A stretch of DNA of 64,000 nt from Sneathia sanguinegens. GTDB lineage: Bacteria; Fusobacteriota; Fusobacteriia; Fusobacteriales; Leptotrichiaceae. The translations under genes were made by a program, and so were the position numbers. Under the pieces are notes generated by a model that was given only the letters and a program-made list of their open reading frames with translations, was not told the DNA's origin and searched no databases. Below, piece after piece: positions 27,807 to 35,810 of the stretch. The stretch lies in assembly GCF_042033325.1 (NCBI RefSeq), contig NZ_CP160095.1, one strand, 5' to 3'. Numbering within the stretch: the stretch's first letter is position 1; the number at the start of each line of letters is the position of its first letter.

Positions 27807-29132
27807 ATATATAATACCTAAATTGGATTTTATCTTTTTATTTATATTACTTTTAAAATCTTTATTATAAATTTCTTGTTGATATGAAAGACTTGAATGT
27901 ATATTGAATTTTTCATTTATTTTTTCATCAAATCCGAATTCACATTCCATGTTAATACTATTTAGATATTTAGCATAATCTAAATAAATATTTAATTTTT
28001 CATAAAAATTTTTGTGTTCAACTTTCATACCAAATCGTGTGTCAAAAATATGTTTGTTTATTTTTGGCATAGTAATATCTAAACTATTAGTAAATTTATT
28101 TTGATGATAATAATGATATATTTGTTGCACTTGTGGAGTAATAGAAACCATATTATAATTAAATTTTTTATTAATTCCAGTTTCAAAAGAAAGACTAGTA
28201 GCAAAAGCTGTAGAATTAGCATATTGACCATCATGAGAAGTCATATTTCTATTAAATCCAGAAATTTGTGCTAATGCATCATAATATATTCCATTTGAAA
28301 AACTTTTAGTATGATTAATACCAATACCAAACATTGTAGCAAGAGTGTCAGATACATAGAAACCATTTTTTTTATCTTTTAATATTTCTAATTTATTACC
28401 ATCGCCAAATTTTGAAGTTTCATAACCTCTTGAATTTTCTAGTCCAAATGCTAAAAATATTCCAGTTGAACTATTATTATATACTTTATCTATTCCAATA
28501 TTTAAATTTTGTATTATTGATTTTTTGAAAAAAGTATTATTTTTTGATTTTTGTTGATATTTTAAGCCTATATTTTTAATGAAAATAGTTTTAAAATAAT
28601 TTGGAAATTTGCTTTCATTATATTCTGTCGTATATCTACCCCATAAATTATATTTATTATTTAATTTTATTTTATTTATCTTTCTATTGTCAAAATCACT
28701 AATACTAGATTTTAAAAGATCGATATTTGTATCTATTAGAGCAGGTTTTAGTTGAACATCATTGTTTGCATCTATAGTATCGGCGTAGAATTTTTTACCA
28801 GTACTAAATCTTATAAATCCATTTTTGCTTCCAATGAAGTAATTCCATGTTTTATTTAATGGTATATGCTCAATTTCTTTTATTCCATTGATTTTATATT
28901 TTTTATTATCATGTTTTATCTCAAGGATATAATTATCATCGCTTAGACCATTATTAATTATTTTAAATTTAAAAATCATAAACTGATTATCGATATATTC
29001 TACAGGTATGTCAGTATAATCTTTGTCAGTAATTATATATGTTTTTCCATTTGCAAAAAATTTGAATTTTAATTCTTTACTAAAAGTAAACATTGAACAA
29101 AATAAGAAAAAAAACATTAAAAATTTTCTCAT
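27804..29132 (-). CDS. outer-membrane beta-barrel protein, autotransporter-barrel-like
   Basis: 442 residues. A signal peptide (about 1-18, ending TFS-K) is followed by a ~120-residue N-terminal region and then alternating amphipathic strands to a C-terminal tyrosine (LGIIY). The stretch with FLAFGLENSRG, GFYVSDTLATMFGIG and FSNGIYYDALAQIS resembles the translocator barrel of autotransporters, which have a similar 'G-YxDxxAQ' strand. The passenger would be very short, so it could instead be a porin or small adhesin. Its -10 (TATAAT) overlaps the terminator region of the upstream peptidase gene, without a clear -35. Confidence 0.6.
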   Translation of the reverse strand: MRKFLMFFFLFCSMFTFSKELKFKFFANGKTYIITDKDYTDIPVEYIDNQFMIFKFKIINNGLSDDNYILEIKHDNKKYKINGIKEIEHIPLNKTWNYFIGSKNGFIRFSTGKKFYADTIDANNDVQLKPALIDTNIDLLKSSISDFDNRKINKIKLNNKYNLWGRYTTEYNESKFPNYFKTIFIKNIGLKYQQKSKNNTFFKKSIIQNLNIGIDKVYNNSSTGIFLAFGLENSRGYETSKFGDGNKLEILKDKKNGFYVSDTLATMFGIGINHTKSFSNGIYYDALAQISGFNRNMTSHDGQYANSTAFATSLSFETGINKKFNYNMVSITPQVQQIYHYYHQNKFTNSLDITMPKINKHIFDTRFGMKVEHKNFYEKLNIYLDYAKYLNSINMECEFGFDEKINEKFNIHSSLSYQQEIYNKDFKSNINKKIKSNLGIIY

Positions 29133-29155
29133 AAAAATAACTCCTTTTTGGTATT

Positions 29156-29181
29156 ATAAAAGATAGGAGTTTTCTCCTATC
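29156..29181 (-). terminator. terminator of the Xaa-Pro peptidase gene
   Basis: Read on the minus strand: GATAGGAG-AAAA-CTCCTATC followed by TTTTATAAT. The stem overlaps the stop codon at 29177-29179. The T-run is short. Confidence 0.6.
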
Positions 29182-30255
29182 CAATAAATATCAATTCTCT
29201 TGGTGATTTTGTTATTCTTTCATGACCATCTTTTGTAATTAAAATGTCATCTTCTATTCTAACACCACAGAAATTTTCTATATAAATACCTGGTTCAACT
29301 GTCATAACCATATTTTCTTGTAACTTGTCATCACAAATCTTTGAACAATAAGGAGGTTCGTGTACTTCTAAACCAAAGCTATGTCCTAAGCTATGACCGA
29401 AGTATTTGTCCATATCTCCATTTTCTTTAAAATATTTTCTAACAGCTAAATCAACACTAGAACCTATTACACCAGGTTTTAACATTTCTATACCCATAGT
29501 TTGACCTTGATAAACTAAATCATAAATTCTTTGTTGTTCAGGACTAATAGAAGCTTTATCCCCAAAGAAAATAGTTCTTGTCATATCTGATGCATAACCA
29601 TTGTAATAACAACCAAAATCCATAGTGATAAATTCATTTCTTTTAATTTTTTTATCACTTGCAACACCATGAGGCATTGAAGATCTGTAGCCACTTGCAA
29701 CGATAGTTTCAAAAGATTTGTCTTCAGCACCATTTAATCTTTGAATATATTCTAAATGAGCAGCAATTTCTTTTTCACTTATACCTTCTTTAATTATTTT
29801 TAAAGTTTCTTTGAAAGCAATATCAGTTATACTTGCAGCTTTTTTAGATATTCTATTTCTTTTTCACTTTTTACTTGTCTTGCATTTAGCATTTCATTAC
29901 CAGCAGGAACTAATTCTACATTAGGTAAAGCCTTAGAATACATTTGATATTCTGCATAAGGCATAGCCAAATCATCAAAACCTAATCTTTTTATATTATG
30001 CTTTTCAATTCCTTCAATAATATGATCTATAGCTCTTCTTTCTATACGGACAAATTCAAAACCATAAGGTTTAGTTTGCATAGTAGCTTGTTCAACATAT
30101 CTAAAATCAGAATAGAAATATTTTTTTTCCTTTGTTATTAAAGCTTGACCAGTAGTTCCAGTGAAGCCAGTAAAATATCTTTTATTAAAATAATCAGTTA
30201 ATAAAAGACCATCAACATTTAAAGTATTAAAAATTTTTTTAATTTTATCGTTCAT
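29177..30255 (-). pseudogene. M24 family Xaa-Pro peptidase, reading frame interrupted at a slippery A-AAA-AAG site
   Basis: Two minus-strand reading frames cover one peptidase. The first (30255 to 29827, 142 codons) holds the N-terminal creatinase-like domain (VDGLLLTDYFNKRYFTGFTG) and stops shortly after EIEYLKK. The second continues one base back, reading KKAASITDIAFKE, and carries all five metal ligands of the M24 domain: MDFGCYYNGYASDM (two Asp), HSLGHSFG (His), MTVEPG (Glu) and VRIEDD (Glu), ending at 29177. Joined by a -1 shift the product is 359 residues, exactly the normal length. The shift point (about 29837-29843) is CTA-AAA-AAG, a dnaX-type heptamer. So this is either a one-base deletion in an A run, a sequencing error, or programmed -1 frameshifting. 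The enzyme would remove N-terminal residues before proline. Confidence 0.8.
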
Positions 30256-30266
30256 TGTTTCTCCTT

Positions 30267-30935
30267 CTATAATATTTTATTTAATTTTTTATTAATTTCT
30301 TTGTAATTTTTAAAATATTTATCAATGTAGTTATAGAAATCCTTACTGTGATTTGGATGAGTTAAATGTGCAATTTCATGTATTACAACAGAATCAATTT
30401 CTAATTGACTTTTTTTCATTAAATCTATATTTAAACTAATTTTTCTTTTACTAGGAATGCAAAGTCCCCATTTACCCTTCATACTTGTTATTCTAAGATT
30501 AACTGCTTCATTTTTAGTAAGGGTTAAATAAAAATTAAGTCTGTCTTGAAATAATTTTTTTGCCTTTGGATAATAGAGCTTGTTATATATGAATTCTTTA
30601 ATATTAGTTGAATTAGTATATATTTCAATTATATTTTCATTGATATTAATAGTTTCATTAATACTATTAAAAATTCTTAAAGTATAAAGTTTTCCAAAAT
30701 AAAGAATAAGTGAATTGTCACAATAAAGTTCCAATTCATTTTTTATTTTTGTGTAGTTTTGCATTAATTTCTTATTTTTTTCTATCCAAGCTCTTTTTGA
30801 AATAATAAAATTCTCTATTTGGCTTTCATGTAAATGAAGTGGTGCAGAAATATATACACTTCCATCAGGTCTAATTCTTAAATTAATATTTTTTATTTTC
30901 TTTCTTTCTACATCATAATCCAGTATTTTCATCAT
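30267..30935 (-). CDS. YgjP-type zinc metallopeptidase (M48-like)
   Basis: 222 residues. The N-terminal beta region has LRIRPDGSVYISAPLHLHE, and the C-terminal domain has KGKWGLC, then SLNIDLM, and the zinc motif VVIHEIAHLTHPNHSKDF (HExxH plus the downstream histidine). This is the YgjP / DUF45 pattern of short cytosolic zinc-binding proteins. Substrate is unknown; in other bacteria members lie beside restriction genes, but no such genes are here. The start overlaps the preceding membrane-protein gene by 23 bases; a second ATG follows the first. Confidence 0.82.
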   Translation of the reverse strand: MMKILDYDVERKKIKNINLRIRPDGSVYISAPLHLHESQIENFIISKRAWIEKNKKLMQNYTKIKNELELYCDNSLILYFGKLYTLRIFNSINETININENIIEIYTNSTNIKEFIYNKLYYPKAKKLFQDRLNFYLTLTKNEAVNLRITSMKGKWGLCIPSKRKISLNIDLMKKSQLEIDSVVIHEIAHLTHPNHSKDFYNYIDKYFKNYKEINKKLNKIL

Positions 30936-31332
30936 TTAATTCACTTTCAAGTAAGAGTTTAAGTTCAGGTTGAAGACTAAAAAATTTATTTAAAAAATTT
31001 TCAAAATTATATTCATTATATTTTTTTATTAAGGATATTATTTTTATAGCATGTTTGTATTCCCTAATATTTACCATTGTATTTTCAGTATAGATACTAA
31101 TATCAAGATCAATAATTGCAGATTTGTTTGTGCTTTTTTCTGTTATTATTCTCATAGTATTAATTTTCATAATTTTAGCATCTTTGAAATTAATAACATA
31201 TTTATTATTTAAAATAGCTAGATCCTTATTAATAACTAAATTTTCTTTAGCATTCATTTTTGCATAAACATATATTAGATAAATAATATATATTGAAATA
31301 CATGATAAAAGAAATATAAATACAAAGGTCAT
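30913..31332 (-). CDS. single-pass membrane protein, unknown
   Basis: 139 residues. One N-terminal membrane helix (about 2-22) is followed by a soluble part of mixed strands and helices rich in Lys, Asn and Ile. No family recognised. It overlaps the Nudix gene by four bases (ATGA) and the YgjP gene by 23 bases, so it is a coupled member of this operon. Confidence 0.6.
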   Translation of the reverse strand: MTFVFIFLLSCISIYIIYLIYVYAKMNAKENLVINKDLAILNNKYVINFKDAKIMKINTMRIITEKSTNKSAIIDLDISIYTENTMVNIREYKHAIKIISLIKKYNEYNFENFLNKFFSLQPELKLLLESELNDENTGL

Positions 31333-31838
31333 TTTAATTCTCCTAAAAAATATTTTATTGAAAATATAGTCTTCATATCTAGAGCGATTTCTAATGCTTG
31401 ATTTATAGGCAATTTAACAAGATCTAAATCTTCACCAAAATCTAAATGTTGTTCTTTTGGAATAGCTCCTTTTTTTAGTTTTATTGCATAAAAATATAGC
31501 TTTTCTGTTGAATAACCAGGGCTTACATATTGAGGATTTTTAAGGGAAATTATTTTTTCTACATCAGTTTTAAGAAAACCAGTTTCTTCATTAAATTCTC
31601 TGTAGCAAGCTTCTAATGGACTTTCTCCTTTTTCTATTAAGCCAGCAACGATTTCTAATAATTTTTTATCTGCTCCTGGTCTATATTGAGAAACTAAATA
31701 TATATTTTCTAAACTATTATCAAAAACAGCTACACAAATAGCATCTTGTTTTACCAAATATTCAAGTGTAATTCCAGTTGTAGGATGTATTTTAGTATCA
31801 CCTTTTAAAAATTTAAAATTATCTTTAATAGCTTTCAT
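31329..31838 (-). CDS. Nudix hydrolase, ADP-ribose pyrophosphatase-like
   Basis: 169 residues. The Nudix box is complete: GLIEKGES, then E, YREFNEETGF (about 72-94), matching G-x5-E-x7-R-E-x2-E-E-x-G. VSQYRPGADKKLLEIVAG before it and a proline-containing YVSPGYS about 16 residues after it are features of the ADP-ribose pyrophosphatase group (NudF/YqkG-like). It would split ADP-ribose into AMP and ribose 5-phosphate. First gene of a minus-strand operon with a good promoter at 31862-31890. Confidence 0.85.
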   Translation of the reverse strand: MKAIKDNFKFLKGDTKIHPTTGITLEYLVKQDAICVAVFDNSLENIYLVSQYRPGADKKLLEIVAGLIEKGESPLEACYREFNEETGFLKTDVEKIISLKNPQYVSPGYSTEKLYFYAIKLKKGAIPKEQHLDFGEDLDLVKLPINQALEIALDMKTIFSIKYFLGELK

Positions 31839-31861
31839 ATCTTTTTCCTTTCTATAATTGA

Positions 31862-31890
31862 ATTTTACTATATCTAAAATTTTTAGTCAA
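31862..31890 (-). promoter_or_regulatory. promoter of the Nudix operon
   Basis: Read on the minus strand: TTGACT (31890-31885), 17 bases, TAAAAT (31867-31862), 24 bases before the ATG. Confidence 0.65.
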
Positions 31891-31921
31891 ATACTTATAT
31901 TATAGATATTTTTTAGTATTT

Positions 31922-31931
31922 TTGGTATAAT
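31922..31931 (+). promoter_or_regulatory. extended -10 promoter of the MFS-mutS operon
   Basis: TGG-TATAAT (TATAAT at 31926-31931) is an extended -10 element 24 bases before the MFS start. No good -35 is present, as is common with extended -10 promoters. Confidence 0.45.
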
Positions 31932-31954
31932 TAAATGAATGAATAGGAGTTTGA

Positions 31955-33226
31955 ATGGAGAAAATTATTTTATCAATTATTATGATAATAACAACAGGAA
32001 TTATTGTTCAAATATTAGCAAAAAAATATAAATTAAATAAGAATCAATTAGTAATATTTTGGATGTTAGTATTTTTTTGGACAAGTATAAGTACTATAAG
32101 AGCATATAGAAAGCTATATGTAGTAGCACCTATTGAATTAGGTGGACTTGGGCAAAGTGCAATACTTGCTGCACAAGTAACTTCAGCATATGGGTTAATA
32201 AGCTGTATAATAAGATTACCTTTGTTTTTTTTGACGGATATTTTACAAAAAAGAAAAATTTTTATACAAATAGCAATATTTTGTATAATGTTAACTTCAT
32301 TTTCTGTATATTTGAAACCTAGCGTAAACACACTTTATTACTCATCTTTAGCAATGGGGCTTTGTGCTTCAATGCTTGCAATATTCAATGTAATGTTTTC
32401 TGAAACTTTTTCAGAAAGTAATGCTTCGGTATCGGCTTCTATTTTATCAGTTGCTCCTTTATTAGCAGAATTTTTAGCAGCACCAATTCAATATATAGGG
32501 ACTTATTCACAGGTGAAGATGTATAGTCTTTTATGGTTGTTTTCAGGTTTGCTTGCAATAATTACATTTACATTAAGTATATTTATAAAAGAAATTAAAA
32601 CAAATTCTAAGTTTACGAAAGAAAAGGTTAGCTTGGTTTTAGCAAATAAGAAATTTTTAATAATTTGTTTTGTTGCAATTATAATTTCCTTTGTTAAATT
32701 TTCAACAAGTGGACCTAATATGATAGTTTATGCAAGTAAATATTTGCATATGCCTTCAATAATGCTTGCATATCTTGATACAATGTTTGCGACACCTCAA
32801 CTTATTGCAAGTGTTTTGGTTGGGACATATTTTAAAGATAAATTTGGTATAGAAAAAACTCTACTCTTAAGTCTTTCAAGTTTTCTTCTATTTTATTTGA
32901 TAATAATATTTACAAATAATCCATATTTAGCATTCTTTGGCTATATTTTCAATGGATTTGGTTATGGAGGAACATATATTTCACTTATGTCTATAGCTTT
33001 ACAATATTTTGAACAAAAAAATAGAAACATTAGCATGGGAATTTTTCAAGGCTTCTTTGCTTTTGGAATATTTTTTGGAGATAGAGTGTATATCTGGTTA
33101 GCAAAGGCTCTTAAGGTTAATCCAAAGAATATTTTTATTTTAGTTACAATAGTTACAATTATTAGTATTATAATAGTATTTATTAAATTAGTTATGAAAC
33201 AAGGTGTAAAAAATGTCGAAAATTGA
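31955..33226 (+). CDS. major facilitator superfamily transporter
   Basis: 423 residues with about 12 predicted membrane helices and a central cytoplasmic loop near residue 205 (FIKEIKTNSKFTKEK). Charged loop residues after the second pair of helices (FLTDILQKRK) resemble the MFS loop 2-3 motif. The substrate cannot be told from sequence. TAGGAG precedes the ATG. It overlaps mutS by 14 bases. Confidence 0.8.
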   Translation: MEKIILSIIMIITTGIIVQILAKKYKLNKNQLVIFWMLVFFWTSISTIRAYRKLYVVAPIELGGLGQSAILAAQVTSAYGLISCIIRLPLFFLTDILQKRKIFIQIAIFCIMLTSFSVYLKPSVNTLYYSSLAMGLCASMLAIFNVMFSETFSESNASVSASILSVAPLLAEFLAAPIQYIGTYSQVKMYSLLWLFSGLLAIITFTLSIFIKEIKTNSKFTKEKVSLVLANKKFLIICFVAIIISFVKFSTSGPNMIVYASKYLHMPSIMLAYLDTMFATPQLIASVLVGTYFKDKFGIEKTLLLSLSSFLLFYLIIIFTNNPYLAFFGYIFNGFGYGGTYISLMSIALQYFEQKNRNISMGIFQGFFAFGIFFGDRVYIWLAKALKVNPKNIFILVTIVTIISIIIVFIKLVMKQGVKNVEN

Positions 33227-35795
33227 TAGTACAACTCCACTTATGAAACAATATCATGAAATAAAAGATAAATATAAAAATGAAATATTGTTATATAGAC
33301 TTGGAGATTTTTATGAAATGTTTTACAATGATGCCATAATAGCATCTAAAATTTTAGGTTTAACCCTAACTAAAAGGAATAGAGAAAAAGGAGTAGATGT
33401 TCCTTTAGCAGGAGTTCCTTATCATAGTGTAGCAGGATATATCTCAAAATTAGTTGATGCAGGATATAAGGTAGCTATTTGTGAACAAGTAGAAGATCCT
33501 AAACAAGCAAAGGGAATAGTTAAAAGAGAGGTCATAAAAGTAATTACACCAGGAACAATAATAGATGTAGATAATCTTGAGGCTAGTTCAAATAACTATA
33601 TTGCCTGTGTTATTATAGAAAATAATAAAGCATATATATCATATATAGATATTACAACAGGAGTATTTAATGCAAGTATTGTAGAAGCTAAAAATATTTC
33701 TTCATACATATATATGCTTGATATAAAAGAAATACTTATGACAAAATATACGAGTTTAAGTCTTGAACAATATTTGGAAGGCAAAAATTTAAGTACTACT
33801 ATAATTGAAAAACCTAAAAATAGTGTTGAATTTTTAACAGATTTCTTTTCTATAACTTCTCTTGATAGTTTTGGAATAACAGATAAATTGTTAATCGATT
33901 GCTGTGCAAGTCTTCTTGAGTATATATTAGAAACACAAATAAGTATAGAAATAAATATACCTAAAATAAATATGCTACATAATACAAATTATGCTAATAT
34001 AAATTTAAGTAGTTCAAAAAATTTGGAATTATTGAAAAATCAAAGAGATAAATCTACTTATGGTAGTTTACTTTGGGTTTTAGATAAATGTAAAACAGCC
34101 ATGGGGAGTAGATTACTTAAGGAATATTTAAATTATCCATTAATAGATATTGAAAAAATAAAAGAAAGACAAAAAGATGTTAAGTACCTTATAGATAATA
34201 TGCTTCTTAGAGAAGATATAAGAGACTGCTTAGCACAAACATATGATTTGCAAAGAATAGTTAGTAAAATAATATTTGGTAATGAAAATGGTAAAGATAT
34301 TAGGGCCTTGTATTCTACTTTTAAAAATTATAAAAAGATTTATGAATTATGGAAAGAAAAATTTAAAAATGTAGATATTAGTTTTTTAGATATATTAGCA
34401 AAGGAAATAGATAGATATTTGATTGATGATCCTCCCTTTTCAGTTAGAGAAGGAGGTATGATAAGAGAAGATTTCAATGATGAAATAAAAGAATTGAATA
34501 TGATACTAAAACATGGTAAAGACTATTTGCTAGATATAGAAAATAGAGAAAAAAATAGTACAGGCATAAAATTTTTGAAGATAAAATATAATAAATTATT
34601 TGGATATTTTATTGAAGTATCAAAATCAAGCGTTTCAGATGTTCCAGATAGATATATTAGAAAACAAACTTTATCTAATTGTGAAAGATATATAACAGAA
34701 GAACTTAAAGAATATGAAGATAAAATAATTAATGCTAGAGCAAAATTAGTGGAATTGGAGTATAATATATTTAAGTCATTATCTAATTTAATTAAAGATA
34801 AAAAGGAAGAATTGGGGGAACTTGCTAATATAGTTGCATACATAGATGTAATTGCAAGTTATGCTTATGTTAGTGTTACAAATTCTTATTGTAAACCTGA
34901 ATTTAATGATAAGGGAGAAATACATATTTTAAATGGGAGACATCCTATAGTAGAACAATTAATTAATACACAATTTATTGAAAATGATGTACATTTTACA
35001 AAAAATAAGAATTTTATCATTTTAACTGGGCCTAATATGGCAGGGAAATCAACATATATGAAGCAAATAGCATTAATTTGTATTTTAGCTCAAATAGGTA
35101 TGTTTGTTCCTGCTAAATCTGCTAATTTGTCTATAATAGATAAATTTTTAACTAGAATTGGAGCATCAGATGACATATTAACAGGGCAAAGTACATTTAT
35201 GGTAGAAATGAGTGAGGTATCTCAAATTTTGAATACAGCAACAGAAAAAAGTTTGATTATATTAGATGAAGTTGGTAGAGGTACTTCAACCTACGACGGC
35301 TTAGCCATAGCCACTGCAATTTCTTCATATATACATGATAAAATAAAGGCAAAAACAATATTTGCAACACATTATCATGAATTGAATGAATTAGAAAATG
35401 AATATGAAAGAATAATAAATTATAGAATTAATGTAGAAGAAAAAAATTCAAAAGTTCTTTTTTTAAGAACTATTTCAAAAGGATCTGCAGATAAATCTTA
35501 TGGAACTTATGTTGCAAAATTAGCTGGTTTACCTAAGATAGTTTTACAAGATTTAAAGAAAATTTTGAATAAATTAGAAAAAAGAAATACTCTTATTCAA
35601 AAAAATGAGAATATAGGTCAATTATCTCTTTTTGATAATCCAAGCTATGTTGAAAAAATAGATGAGGATAAGAGAAATGAAGAATTAGAAGAATTAAAAA
35701 ATGAAATAACACAAATAGATATTAACAATTTAACACCACTTAAGGCATTAAATATTTTACAAGAATTAAAAGAATTTATTAATAATTTAGATTGA
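33213..35795 (+). CDS. mutS: DNA mismatch repair protein MutS
   Basis: 860 residues, full length. The mismatch-recognition motif YRLGDFYEMF (about 28-37) contains the intercalating Phe and the Glu. The ATPase has the Walker A GPNMAGKST (about 608-616), LTGQSTFMVEMSE and the Walker B IILDEVGRGTSTYDG. The C-terminus (LSLFDNP, LNILQELKE) is typical. MutS recognises mispairs and small loops, with MutL. Its start codon is inside the end of the MFS gene with AAGGTG upstream. Confidence 0.96.
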   Translation: MSKIDSTTPLMKQYHEIKDKYKNEILLYRLGDFYEMFYNDAIIASKILGLTLTKRNREKGVDVPLAGVPYHSVAGYISKLVDAGYKVAICEQVEDPKQAKGIVKREVIKVITPGTIIDVDNLEASSNNYIACVIIENNKAYISYIDITTGVFNASIVEAKNISSYIYMLDIKEILMTKYTSLSLEQYLEGKNLSTTIIEKPKNSVEFLTDFFSITSLDSFGITDKLLIDCCASLLEYILETQISIEINIPKINMLHNTNYANINLSSSKNLELLKNQRDKSTYGSLLWVLDKCKTAMGSRLLKEYLNYPLIDIEKIKERQKDVKYLIDNMLLREDIRDCLAQTYDLQRIVSKIIFGNENGKDIRALYSTFKNYKKIYELWKEKFKNVDISFLDILAKEIDRYLIDDPPFSVREGGMIREDFNDEIKELNMILKHGKDYLLDIENREKNSTGIKFLKIKYNKLFGYFIEVSKSSVSDVPDRYIRKQTLSNCERYITEELKEYEDKIINARAKLVELEYNIFKSLSNLIKDKKEELGELANIVAYIDVIASYAYVSVTNSYCKPEFNDKGEIHILNGRHPIVEQLINTQFIENDVHFTKNKNFIILTGPNMAGKSTYMKQIALICILAQIGMFVPAKSANLSIIDKFLTRIGASDDILTGQSTFMVEMSEVSQILNTATEKSLIILDEVGRGTSTYDGLAIATAISSYIHDKIKAKTIFATHYHELNELENEYERIINYRINVEEKNSKVLFLRTISKGSADKSYGTYVAKLAGLPKIVLQDLKKILNKLEKRNTLIQKNENIGQLSLFDNPSYVEKIDEDKRNEELEELKNEITQIDINNLTPLKALNILQELKEFINNLD

Positions 35796-35810
35796 TGAAG
35801 GAGTATAAAA

